DNA of 64,000 nucleotides from Staphylococcus pettenkoferi (GTDB lineage Bacteria > Bacillota > Bacilli > Staphylococcales > Staphylococcaceae). Shown piece by piece: positions 18,247 through 26,790 of this stretch. A model generated the notes under the pieces. That model had not been told where the DNA came from and ran no database searches. It was given only the letters and a program-made list of their open reading frames with translations. Within the stretch, counting starts at the first letter, position 1. Each line of letters starts with the position of its first letter. The stretch is taken from assembly GCF_026659735.1 (NCBI RefSeq), contig NZ_JANSKK010000005.1, positions 248,001 to 312,000 on the forward strand, read 5' to 3'. The translations under genes were made by a program, and so were the position numbers.

Positions 18247-18501
18247 ATGAAATCTATATTTTACGCTGTGAACATTATTAACTATGTAATATTAGTCGTT
18301 CTTTTAGTGGTTAATTATCATAATCTGAGTTATAGTGGGCTAAATATCGTCACGTATTTTATGACAGCTAGTCTCGTGTTGTTGGTGATTTCGCTGGGGT
18401 ATTATTTTTATGCGAGAAAAGATGTAGGTCTTGTTAGCATGTTTATTAATATCGTGAATCTATGTTTGATAGGGCCGATGTTGTTAGTGTTCTTGTTTTA
18501 A
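18247..18501 (+). CDS. Small three-segment membrane protein, unknown function
   Basis: The 84-residue product starts at ATG 18247 after AAAGGACG and has three hydrophobic segments (residues about 5-22, 34-52, 60-82). No conserved motif is recognised. It lies just upstream of an LPXTG protein gene on the same strand but is separated from it by over 130 bases. Confidence 0.55.
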   Translation: MKSIFYAVNIINYVILVVLLVVNYHNLSYSGLNIVTYFMTASLVLLVISLGYYFYARKDVGLVSMFINIVNLCLIGPMLLVFLF

Positions 18502-18633
18502 ATTATAGGACATTTTACCTAATGAATTAAGAATAAATTACAGAAATTAATAATTTCTACTGTAAATGACATAATATGTCGCCTCTATTCGTTATACTGC
18601 AAGTGTAAATTTATCTAAATGGAGGGTCATTTT

Positions 18634-19311
18634 ATGAAGAAATTAGGTATAAGTTCAGCAACAGTACTCACAGGAGCATTAATCTTTGGAGGCGCGGGTG
18701 CACATGAGGCCCATGCTGCGAACTACGACACGGTCACAAAGGACAACGCGACGGATATCGCAATCCAAATTGGTGCAGAGAATAATCATAACGCGAGTGA
18801 GAAGAACTTCTTAGAGCCTAAAGATGAAGGAGACTATATCGAAGTTCCTGCAGCTAACAAATCTATGCATGGTTCAGCGGACTACCATGTTTATAAAAAT
18901 GGTGACGTTAAATATCGCTATGGTGCGGTAGAGGATTTCAAGAAAATTGGTCATTATGATTTAGCTGAGAAAAAAGATGCTAACGGACAAAATGGAGCTG
19001 CACAAGATACGCAAAATAATGGCGGTCAAACAGCTGCGGACAATCAACAAAACAGTGGCGAACAGACAGCGGGTGAAGCAAAACAAAATAGCGAAAACCA
19101 AGCAGCAGGTAACACTCAACAAAATCAATCAGTAAATCAAAGTGCGAATGACGGAACTACACAGCAAAATGCTAATCAACAACAAGGTGATCAGAAAGTT
19201 AATTCCTTACCTGATACAGGTAAAGAAACTTCAGGAATGACTATCACTGCAATTGCTCTATTAATGACAGGTTTAGGCTTAATTAGTTTCAGAAAACGTA
19301 AAGATGCATAA
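18634..19311 (+). CDS. LPXTG cell-wall-anchored protein
   Basis: I start at ATG 18634 (MKKLGISSATVLTGALIFGG), nine bases after GGAGG; the upstream ATG 18619 overlaps that site. The 225-residue protein has a Sec signal peptide cut near HAAN, a ~90-residue folded region (NYDTVTKDNATDIAIQIGAE onwards), a low-complexity N/Q/A-rich linker (residues about 115-185) and a sortase A signal LPDTG followed by a hydrophobic segment and RKRKDA. The folded region is not one I recognise. It will be displayed on the cell wall; ligand unknown. Confidence 0.85.
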   Translation: MKKLGISSATVLTGALIFGGAGAHEAHAANYDTVTKDNATDIAIQIGAENNHNASEKNFLEPKDEGDYIEVPAANKSMHGSADYHVYKNGDVKYRYGAVEDFKKIGHYDLAEKKDANGQNGAAQDTQNNGGQTAADNQQNSGEQTAGEAKQNSENQAAGNTQQNQSVNQSANDGTTQQNANQQQGDQKVNSLPDTGKETSGMTITAIALLMTGLGLISFRKRKDA

Positions 19312-19345
19312 GGAAAATTGAGTTTAGTTCGTTTCTAATGTGTGG

Positions 19346-19396
19346 ACTCCCCCTATTTACTTGAATATTGTTCGAGTAGGTAGGGGGGAGTTTTTG
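19346..19396 (+). terminator. Terminator after the LPXTG gene
   Basis: ACTCCCCCTA pairs with TAGGGGGGAGT across a 25-base loop and is followed by TTTT. The following bases up to 19564 are purine-rich and hold no supported gene. Confidence 0.65.
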
Positions 19397-19564
19397 TGTG
19401 GGGAAGGAATGTTTGGAGTTTGTGAAGACATGGGGGAGAAATGCGTCAGTAGGCGGGCGGAGGGTATGTCAGAGGGAAGTACATTGATAAAGGTTAGCAT
19501 CAGAGATATCACATTAGAGGAGTTGGGCAGGATAGAGCGAAAAAAGTAGAGCAAATCAACACTA

Positions 19565-19623
19565 GGTGGAGTTCGCTATTTTAGTTTATTAATGAGGGGC
19601 GTTCTTATATAATAAGGCTAGAG
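19565..19623 (+). promoter_or_regulatory. Leader end of CRISPR array 1
   Basis: The AT-rich sequence directly before the first repeat ends AAGGCTAGAG. The same GCTAGAG ends the sequence before the first repeat of array 2, and both are preceded by a GCTAT-rich block. In type II-A systems the last leader bases guide Cas1-Cas2 integration, so this marks the side where new spacers enter. Confidence 0.6.
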
Positions 19624-20183
19624 GTTTTAGTACTCTGTAATTTTAGGTATGACTGTAACTGTTACGAGTTTTTTATCTCACTGAAAAAAGTTTTAGTACT
19701 CTGTAATTTTAGGTATGACTGTAACGCAAAAACAAGCTAAAACATCGATACCAAGTTTTAGTACTCTGTAATTTTAGGTATGACTGTAACTCGTTTATTG
19801 TCATAATACATCCAACTCTGTTTTAGTACTCTGTAATTTTAGGTATGACTGTAACTCCGTGGGTAGATGACCCGCATGCAGAGTGTTTTAGTACTCTGTA
19901 ATTTTAGGTATGACTGTAACTATAGTTAAAGCTAATTTAAGTTTAGTCAGTTTTAGTACTCTGTAATTTTAGGTATAACTGTAACTAATTGATACAGAAA
20001 TTGAAGAATTACGTGGTTTTAGTACTCTGTAATTTTAGGTATAACTGTAACAATTAAGCGAAGATGATGATTGGTATGATGGTTTTAGTACTCTGTAATT
20101 TTAGGTATACTTGAATTAGTTAGCTAACACATAGCCCATTCCAACCAGTTTTAGCATTCTGCGGTTTAAGGTTAGAAGTTGGT
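19624..20183 (+). CRISPR. CRISPR array 1 (type II-A), 8 repeats plus one decayed repeat
   Basis: Thirty-six-base repeats start at 19624, 19690, 19755, 19820, 19885, 19950, 20016 and 20082, with 29-30-base spacers. They begin GTTTTAGTACTCTGTAATTT. The first five read GGTATGACTGTAAC at the end; the sixth and seventh read GGTATAACTGTAAC. The eighth is mutated in its last ten bases and a ninth, strongly decayed copy sits exactly one spacer further (20148-20183). Conserved copies at the left and decayed ones at the right place the leader on the left. Repeats resemble those of the S. aureus Cas9 group. Spacer targets cannot be searched here. Confidence 0.97.
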
Positions 20184-20497
20184 AAGCTAATTGTTAAACT
20201 GCATTTTAGTACATTTAATTTGTAGAGTACATTGAATAGTATTGTTACTTTTCAAACTATGAACCTATCTACACTTTATATGTTTTCTTAAAATTAGATT
20301 TAGCTTCGATTGTTAAAAGGTGTTAAGTATTCTTATTAGTTTATGAAGTACATATTCTCTAATTTTATTTCCAATCTGATAGGATGCACACCCCTCAAGA
20401 GATTTCAAGATCTACCATTGAATTCATATTAATTGGGTAAGAAAACCTTAATTACCTAGTGTTTTTATTCCAATTTAAAGAGAAGATGATAATTACA
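20184..20497. other. Gene-free stretch between array 1 and the tracrRNA promoter
   Basis: AT-rich with no open frame. A weak echo of the repeat start (ATTTTAGTAC) occurs at 20203 but out of register, so it may be a relic of older repeats. Confidence 0.45.
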
Positions 20498-20527
20498 TTG
20501 ACTTACGCACTATGTATATGCTATATT
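20498..20527 (+). promoter_or_regulatory. tracrRNA promoter
   Basis: TTGACT (20498-20503) and TATATT (20522-20527) are 18 bases apart, about 20 bases before the anti-repeat. Transcription would start near 20535. Confidence 0.7.
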
Positions 20528-20534
20528 ATGGTTG

Positions 20535-20629
20535 CAATAGATATTGCAGTTATACCTAAAATTACAGAATCTACTAAAACAAGACAATATGTCGTGTTTA
20601 GCCCATCAATTTATTGGTGGGCTTTTTTG
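20535..20629 (+). ncRNA. tracrRNA
   Basis: An anti-repeat at about 20546-20580 (TTATACCTAAAATTACAGA, then CTACTAAAAC) is complementary to the CRISPR repeat with the central mismatch bulge typical of this Cas9 clade. It is followed by the CAAGRCAATATGYCGTGTTTA-type stem-loop (20580-20600) and a terminator stem AGCCCATCAA/TTGGTGGGCT plus T-run (20600-20629), as in the S. aureus Cas9 tracrRNA. The anti-repeat matches the array 2 repeat base for base at the A variant position; with array 1 it forms a G-U pair there. The start is estimated from the promoter. Confidence 0.92.
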
Positions 20630-20679
20630 TTGGCTTAATATATAATAAATTTAATCGATATGAAAAGAGGTATGAAGAA

Positions 20680-23600
20680 TTGACGAATTATACTTTAGGT
20701 TTAGACATCGGTATCACCTCTGTAGGTTATGGTCTTATTGATACAGATACGAAGTCAGTTATTGATGCTGGTGTTAGATTGTTTCCAGAAGCAAATGTAG
20801 AGAACAATGAAGGTCGTAGATCACAACGTGGTGCTAGACGTTTAAAACGACGTCGTATTCACCGACTTGAAAGAGTCAAACGTTTGTTGTCAAACTATCA
20901 TCTAATGGAAGAATCAAATCCTCCTCACAGCACGAATCCATATCAAATTCGAGTAAAAGGTCTTAGAGAAGAATTAAGTAAAGCTGAGTTAGCTGTAGCG
21001 TTACTGCATATAGCTAAACGACGTGGAATAGACAATATGAGTGTGGATGCCGAAGATGACGCACCAAGTGATGGTGTCTCAACTAAAGATGTGCTAGCTA
21101 AAAATGCAAATGAGCTCAGTCACAAGTATGTTTGTGAATTACAACTAGATCGACTTTTAGCTGAAGGTAAAGTAAGAGGCGAACAGAATAGATTTCAAAC
21201 TAAAGATTTAATAGAAGAAGTGAAACAACTTCTCACTACTCAAAAAAATTATCATACGTTCGATGATGAATTTATTAATCATTATATTAAATTAGTACAA
21301 CAACGAAGAGCTTATTATGAAGGCCCAGGCGAACCAAGTCCTTATGGATGGGGCGGCAATCTCAAAGAGTGGTATGAGATGCTAATGGGTCACTGTACAT
21401 ATTTTCCTGATGAATTACGTAGCGTAAAGTATGCATATTCAGCTGATTTATTTAATGCATTAAATGATTTAAATAATCTTGTTATTCAACGGGATGGCGT
21501 TCCTTACTTAGAGTATTTTGAAAAATTCCACATTATCGAAAATGTTTTTAAACAGAAAAAGACACCTACTTTGAAACAAATAGCTAAGGAGATTGATGTC
21601 ACACCTGAGGATATCAAAGGTTATCGAGTTACAAAGTCTGGTAAGTCTGAGTTCACTAAATTTAAAATATATCATGATTTGAAAGATATTCTCACACATA
21701 AAGAGTATCTTGAAGATAACGATTTAATGGATGAAATAGCGAAGATATTAACTATTTATCAAGATTCAGAAAGCATTAAAGAAGAACTAGAAAAGTTGAC
21801 GGAATTATTTACTGAAGAAGAAAAAGAAGCGATTAGTCAATTATCGAGCTACACAGGGACACATCGTTTATCACTTAAATGTATAAATTATGTCCTTCCA
21901 GATTTATGGAAAACGCCATATAACCAGATGGAGTTATTCACTCAATTAAATTTGAAGCCTAAAAAAGTGGAATTGAAGAATCAGAATCACATTCCTACAG
22001 AAATTGTAGATGAATTTATACTCTCACCTGTAGTTAGAAGATCATTTATTCAATCTATTAAGGTAGTTGATGCAGTAATTCAAAAATATGGTCAACCTAC
22101 GGATATAATTATTGAATTAGCGCGAGAAAATAACAGTAAGGAACAACGTCAATTTATTAATAAACTTCAAAAGCAACATGATCAAACACGACACCGTATT
22201 GAAGAAATTATGAAACAATACAATAATGAGAATGCGAAATATTTATTTGAAAAGATTAAATTGCATGATATGCAAGAAGGTAAATGTCTTTATTCTCTAA
22301 AAGATATTCCTTTAGAAGATTTATTGCGTAATCCATATCATTATGAAGTTGATCACATTATTCCACGATCAGTAGCATTCGATAATTCACTTAATAATAA
22401 AGTGTTAGTTAGACAGGAGGAAAATAGTAAAAAAGGTGCTCGTACTCCATATCAATATTTAAATTCTAGTGACGCAGTTATTTCATATAATCAGTTTAAA
22501 CAACATGTACTGAATCTAAGTAAGTCAAAAGATAGAATGTCTAAGAAGAAACGAGATTATCTACTCGAAGAGAGAGATATTAATAAATTCGAAGTTCAAA
22601 AAGAGTTTATAAACCGAAATTTAGTGGATACCCGTTATACTACGCGAGAATTAGCGAATTTCTTAAAAACTTATTTTAAAATAAATAACATTGATACTAA
22701 AGTTAAGACAATCAACGGTGGTTTCACTAATTATTTACGTAAGGTGTGGAGATTTAGTAAAGAAAGAAATCATGGGTATAAACATCACGCTGAAGATGCA
22801 TTAGTCATAGCAAATGCGAACTTCTTATTTAAACAACATAAAGCACTCAAGGAAGCTGAAAAAGTGTTAAACAATCCAGCAAGTAAAGATGAAAGTGCTA
22901 TAGATGTATTTAATGATAATCAGTATAAAGAATTAATGGCTAAAAATAGCGTCGTAGATGAAATTAAAGACTTTAAAGATTTCAAATTCTCACATCGAGT
23001 GGACAAGAAACCGAACCGTCAATTATTAAATGATACCCTCTATTCTACACGGAATATTGATAATCATGATTATATAGTTCAGAAGTTAACTAACATTTAT
23101 GATAAAGATAATAAAGAAGTTAAGAAAATCGTAAGCGAAAAGCCAGAAAAGTTACTAATGTATCAACATGATCCGAAAACTTTTAAAAAGTTACAGACAG
23201 TTATGGATCAATATGCTGAAGAAAAGAATCCATTAGCTAAATATTACGAAGAACATGGTGAATACTTGAAGAAGTACGCTAAAAAAGGTAATGGACCAGC
23301 AATTAAGAGCCTGAAGTATATCGGTAAAAAAGTGAATGCGCATTTTGATGTTACAGATAAGTATCCAAATCCTAAAAATAAATTAGTTAAACTTTCATTG
23401 AAATCATTTAGGTTCGATATTTATAAGGGAGAATCTGGATATAAGATGTTAGGCTTATCCTATTTAGATGTAGAAAAGAAAGACGCGTATTATCGCATAC
23501 CATCTGAGTATTACGAAGAGCTTAAGAAAAAGAAAAAAATAAATGAAGGCGACGAATTTATTGGTAGTTTCTATACAAATGATTTAATAAAGGTTAATGG

Positions 23601-23844
23601 CGAAAAGTATAGAGTGATTGGTGTTAATAATAGTGATAGAAATATTATTGAAGTAGATATGCCAGATATTCGATACAGAGAGTACTTAGAACTAAATAAT
23701 AAAAAAGGTACACCACGCATTTTTATTACTATAGGTAAAAAGATTAATACTATCGAAAAGTATTCCACAGATATCCTAGGTAATTTATATAAAAATGAAC
23801 GCCCTAAAAAACCACAACTAATCTTCAAAAAGGGTGTAGAGTAA
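20680..23844 (+). CDS. cas9: CRISPR-associated RNA-guided endonuclease Cas9 (small type II-A clade)
   Basis: Cas9 cuts DNA matching the crRNA using tracrRNA. I start at TTG 20680 (LTNYTLGLDIGITSVGYG), nine bases after AGAGG; the open frame upstream overlaps the tracrRNA terminator and cannot be real. The 1054 residues match the ~1053 of S. aureus Cas9. RuvC aspartate is D9; the arginine-rich bridge helix (RRSQRGARRLKRRRIHRLERVKR) is about 45-70; HNH has D558, H559 (YEVDHIIPRS) and N582; RuvC-III has HHAEDAL. In the PAM-interacting end, VNNSDRNIIE replaces the S. aureus VNNDLLNRIE while the later PRI arginine is kept. Stop and cas1 start overlap. Confidence 0.98.
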   Translation: MTNYTLGLDIGITSVGYGLIDTDTKSVIDAGVRLFPEANVENNEGRRSQRGARRLKRRRIHRLERVKRLLSNYHLMEESNPPHSTNPYQIRVKGLREELSKAELAVALLHIAKRRGIDNMSVDAEDDAPSDGVSTKDVLAKNANELSHKYVCELQLDRLLAEGKVRGEQNRFQTKDLIEEVKQLLTTQKNYHTFDDEFINHYIKLVQQRRAYYEGPGEPSPYGWGGNLKEWYEMLMGHCTYFPDELRSVKYAYSADLFNALNDLNNLVIQRDGVPYLEYFEKFHIIENVFKQKKTPTLKQIAKEIDVTPEDIKGYRVTKSGKSEFTKFKIYHDLKDILTHKEYLEDNDLMDEIAKILTIYQDSESIKEELEKLTELFTEEEKEAISQLSSYTGTHRLSLKCINYVLPDLWKTPYNQMELFTQLNLKPKKVELKNQNHIPTEIVDEFILSPVVRRSFIQSIKVVDAVIQKYGQPTDIIIELARENNSKEQRQFINKLQKQHDQTRHRIEEIMKQYNNENAKYLFEKIKLHDMQEGKCLYSLKDIPLEDLLRNPYHYEVDHIIPRSVAFDNSLNNKVLVRQEENSKKGARTPYQYLNSSDAVISYNQFKQHVLNLSKSKDRMSKKKRDYLLEERDINKFEVQKEFINRNLVDTRYTTRELANFLKTYFKINNIDTKVKTINGGFTNYLRKVWRFSKERNHGYKHHAEDALVIANANFLFKQHKALKEAEKVLNNPASKDESAIDVFNDNQYKELMAKNSVVDEIKDFKDFKFSHRVDKKPNRQLLNDTLYSTRNIDNHDYIVQKLTNIYDKDNKEVKKIVSEKPEKLLMYQHDPKTFKKLQTVMDQYAEEKNPLAKYYEEHGEYLKKYAKKGNGPAIKSLKYIGKKVNAHFDVTDKYPNPKNKLVKLSLKSFRFDIYKGESGYKMLGLSYLDVEKKDAYYRIPSEYYEELKKKKKINEGDEFIGSFYTNDLIKVNGEKYRVIGVNNSDRNIIEVDMPDIRYREYLELNNKKGTPRIFITIGKKINTIEKYSTDILGNLYKNERPKKPQLIFKKGVE

Positions 23845-24746
23845 TGGCATGGCGAATTGTTTATGCATCAGAAGTAGATAAATTAGCCTTGAATTTGAAT
23901 AGTTTGAAAGTAAATAAAGGGGATCTTGAGGTCAAGATTCCCCTTAATGATATCTTTGCGGTAGTTGTGGAAGACTTAACAGTGACGATTACGTCACGTT
24001 TACTTGTTGAATTATCAAGTTACAATATTTTAGTTATTTTCTGTAATCAGAAACATTTGCCTGAATGCGTCTTACAGCCAATATCAGGACACTATAATCA
24101 GTATCTTCAAATGAAAGAACAATTAGAGTGGGATAGTTATCGCAAGAGTTTGTTATGGGAAAATATTATTAAACAAAAGATCGCTAATCAAACGCATTGT
24201 TTAAAGTTTATGGAAATTGACGAGGAAAGAGTAGTTAAGATGCAAAAACTCAAGGATTCTGTAGAACGTTTTGATGAATTTAATGTTGAAGGCCAAGCTG
24301 CTAAATACTATTTTAATAGTTTGTTCTACGATTTCAAAAGAGATAATGATGAACTTATTGAAAATGCAGTATTAAATTATGGTTATACAATATTAAATGC
24401 GGCAGTAGCTCGGACTATTGTAGCTAAAGGGCTTATTCCTGCGCTTGGTATCTTCCATATCGGTGGTCGAAATCACTACAATTTAGCCTCTGATTTACTT
24501 GAACCGTTACGGCCGTTAGTCGATTTATTTATGTTAAAGCATCCACCAGAAGAATTTTTAACGAAAGAATATAGATTGAAACTTGTTAACTTAATGCATG
24601 CTCGAGTTGAAATAGATGGTAAAATGCAAACGGTTATTCGAGCGATAGAAATTATGATTCAGTCCGTTATTGATTATTTCAGAAATGATGATGTTACTGT
24701 GCTCAAACTTCCTAAATTAAATAGATATGAGTTCTATGAGTTATAA
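23844..24746 (+). CDS. cas1: CRISPR integrase subunit Cas1 (type II)
   Basis: Cas1 with Cas2 integrates new spacers at the leader end. The 300-residue protein begins MAWRIVYASEVDKLALNLNS, typical of type II-A Cas1. The metal-binding glutamate lies in NVEGQAAKYYF, and the second acidic/histidine cluster in FHIGGRNHYNLASDLLEPLRPLVD. ATG 23844 shares a base with the cas9 stop, so the two are translationally coupled. Confidence 0.97.
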   Translation: MAWRIVYASEVDKLALNLNSLKVNKGDLEVKIPLNDIFAVVVEDLTVTITSRLLVELSSYNILVIFCNQKHLPECVLQPISGHYNQYLQMKEQLEWDSYRKSLLWENIIKQKIANQTHCLKFMEIDEERVVKMQKLKDSVERFDEFNVEGQAAKYYFNSLFYDFKRDNDELIENAVLNYGYTILNAAVARTIVAKGLIPALGIFHIGGRNHYNLASDLLEPLRPLVDLFMLKHPPEEFLTKEYRLKLVNLMHARVEIDGKMQTVIRAIEIMIQSVIDYFRNDDVTVLKLPKLNRYEFYEL

Positions 24747-25059
24747 GTTTATGAGAGTATTTCTAATGTTTGATTTGCCTGTAGAAACGAAGAAACAAAG
24801 AAGAATCTATTCTAAATTTAGGAAACGTTTATTGGAAGATGGCTTTCTAATGATGCAGTATTCAATCTATATTAAGAGCGTAATCAATAAAGATGCGGCA
24901 AAGTTAACGATTAATAATGTTAAGAAATATTTGCCACCAGATGGACATGTAAGGGCATTAGTTATAACTGAAAAACAGTACGAAAAAATGCACATATTAC
25001 TAGGTGCCGAAGATCAAAACATAGCTTTATTAGGTGATAATCGAACGATTCTTTTTTAA
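24736..25059 (+). CDS. cas2: CRISPR-associated protein Cas2
   Basis: Cas2 is the dimeric scaffold of the Cas1-Cas2 integrase. I use ATG 24736 (MSYKFMRVFLMFDLPVET), which matches the start seen in staphylococcal and streptococcal type II-A Cas2; ATG 24727 is three residues upstream. The beta-strand MRVFLMFDLP with its aspartate and the later RRIYSKFRKRLL are family hallmarks. 107 residues. It overlaps cas1. Confidence 0.96.
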   Translation: MSYKFMRVFLMFDLPVETKKQRRIYSKFRKRLLEDGFLMMQYSIYIKSVINKDAAKLTINNVKKYLPPDGHVRALVITEKQYEKMHILLGAEDQNIALLGDNRTILF

Positions 25060-25070
25060 AGGAGTACAGT

Positions 25071-26072
25071 ATGGAACCTATGCGTTGGAAAATTAAGACA
25101 GATATTATTGAAAACGTGAGTTTGAATATTGGTGAATATAGTTCAATCTACAACGAATACATCACTCAAGAAGAAGACATTTTAGAGGTGATTAACTGTT
25201 ACTTTCAGAAACGTAATTCCAATAAAAAAGAAGTTACTATATTTGACGAAATTAATCAAGAAGACGTTTCGTTTAGTAGCTATCAAAGTTTTATATTTTC
25301 TCACGAAATGATAGAAAAAGAACATTCTTTGGCTGCGAGTACGATAATGGCCAAAAAGTTAAATCGATTAATGAAAGATACAGTTGAAATAGAGGGGTAT
25401 TTTAATTCTATCAATGTCATGCTAGAAGATATGATAGGTTTGTTGGATTGTGAATTACCCATACGTCCTAAATATTTCGATTATAAAGCTTTTATTAAGT
25501 TGCTTAGCTTTGAATACGAATTAGCGAAAGACTATAGTCGTTTAATTGTTAGGTTAGAGCAAATGATTCCTTTATTAATAGAGGAACTAAATAAGCAAAC
25601 AAATAATCAAACTTTGCTTATTTACTACTATCCAGAAGCTAACTTAAGTCCAAAGGAACAGGTGAGGTTTGCGAACCTTTTAAAATCACTTCCAGTAACG
25701 ATTATTGTACTAACAGGATCGTCACAGTTTCTTTCCGAAAACCTAAGTACAATGAATTATATTAGAGAAAGTACTCAAATGATTACTGATGAATTTATTG
25801 ATAACCTCATTTGGGAGGCTCCGCTTATTTATGAAAGAGAAGAAGTGATTGGTAGTCTTGAAAGATTTATTAGAACCTACCAACCCAAATTTGAATTAAA
25901 TCCTACTATTTCCAATTATCGATTACATGAAATTATGTTATTTGAAGAGATTGATCTATATGTAGGAGTAAGATTTATGGCGCATATCCGTCAAAATTTC
26001 GAGTTGGATATTCAATATAATCAACTTTCTAAGCCAATTCAGACATATTTGATGACTTATGATACAGAATAA
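25071..26072 (+). CDS. csn2: CRISPR spacer-acquisition protein Csn2, long variant
   Basis: Csn2 forms tetrameric rings on DNA ends and is required for spacer acquisition in type II-A systems. The 333-residue length fits the long Csn2 subfamily rather than the ~220-residue streptococcal form. Sequence identity to other Csn2 proteins cannot be tested here, but position after cas2, a ribosome site AAAGGAG at 25057, a beta-rich start (MRWKIKTDIIENVSLNIGEY) and the strand-plus-turn VTIIVLTGSS in the second half support it. Array 2 follows 44 bases after the stop. Confidence 0.88.
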   Translation: MEPMRWKIKTDIIENVSLNIGEYSSIYNEYITQEEDILEVINCYFQKRNSNKKEVTIFDEINQEDVSFSSYQSFIFSHEMIEKEHSLAASTIMAKKLNRLMKDTVEIEGYFNSINVMLEDMIGLLDCELPIRPKYFDYKAFIKLLSFEYELAKDYSRLIVRLEQMIPLLIEELNKQTNNQTLLIYYYPEANLSPKEQVRFANLLKSLPVTIIVLTGSSQFLSENLSTMNYIRESTQMITDEFIDNLIWEAPLIYEREEVIGSLERFIRTYQPKFELNPTISNYRLHEIMLFEEIDLYVGVRFMAHIRQNFELDIQYNQLSKPIQTYLMTYDTE

Positions 26073-26116
26073 AAGGTTGCTATTGTTTAATTTGAATAGC
26101 TATAATTAAGCTAGAG
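26073..26116 (+). promoter_or_regulatory. Leader end of CRISPR array 2
   Basis: The 44 bases between csn2 and the first repeat end TTAAGCTAGAG, identical in its last seven bases to the leader end of array 1. The leader thus overlaps the end of the csn2 transcript. Confidence 0.6.
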
Positions 26117-26789
26117 GTTTTAGTACTCTGTAATTTTAGGTATAACTGTTACAATTTCACTTCGAGATGTAAATTCTATATGTTTTAGTACTCTGTAATT
26201 TTAGGTATAACTGTTACAGAAGCGGAACCGAAGATTGGCGATGTGGTGTTTTAGTACTCTGTAATTTTAGGTATAACTGTTACGTGCAGATGCAGATTAT
26301 GCAGCGTTTGGTGGTTTTAGTACTCTGTAATTTTAGGTATAACTGTTACCCATATTCTTTCACATTGCACGGGCGATTAGTTTTAGTACTCTGTAATTTT
26401 AGGTATAACTGTTACACACAGAAGAGTACGAAATGTCATTCGACGGTTTTAGTACTCTGTAATTTTAGGTATAACTGTTACATCCGATTGTAGTCAAACG
26501 GATTATAGACAGTTTTAGTACTCTGTAATTTTAGGTATAACTGTTACAAGGCTATCTCGTAGAATCGGAATACGTTAGTTTTAGTACTCTGTAATTTTAG
26601 GTATAACTGTTACAAACTGATGCAGGTTACGACATTTATGCAGGTTTTAGTACTCTGTAATTTTAGGTATAACTGTTACTTACTGACGCCCCTATCGGCA
26701 CATCAATGCGTTTTAGTACTCTTATTATTAGGTATAACATCATTAACAACGCCCACCCATCATGCATGAGTGTGCGTTTTAGTTTGTAG
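26117..26789 (+). CRISPR. CRISPR array 2 (type II-A), 10 repeats plus a truncated relic
   Basis: Thirty-six-base repeats begin at 26117, 26182, 26248, 26314, 26380, 26446, 26512, 26578, 26644 and 26710 with 29-30-base spacers. The first nine are identical and end GGTATAACTGTTAC, differing from array 1 at two positions. The tenth is mutated, and the start of an eleventh (GTTTTAG) lies in exact register at 26776. The array runs to the stop codon of the convergent lipoprotein gene. Repeat decay at the right end again places the leader at the left. Confidence 0.97.
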
Positions 26790-26790
26790 T

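Noticed and set aside
19340..19554. Short opposing frames after the LPXTG gene
   Set aside because: They overlap the terminator hairpin and purine-rich DNA and show no coding character.
20614..20679. Upstream extension of the cas9 reading frame
   Set aside because: It overlaps the tracrRNA terminator, lacks a ribosome site and adds 22 residues absent from related Cas9 proteins.
26350..26379. Possible self-targeting spacer matching 29188-29197
   Set aside because: Only about ten bases (ATTGCACGGG) are shared with the chromosome segment, far too short.
26284..26493. Open frame of about 69 codons inside array 2
   Set aside because: It is a translation of CRISPR repeats (repeated VLVLCNFRYNCY) and not a gene.
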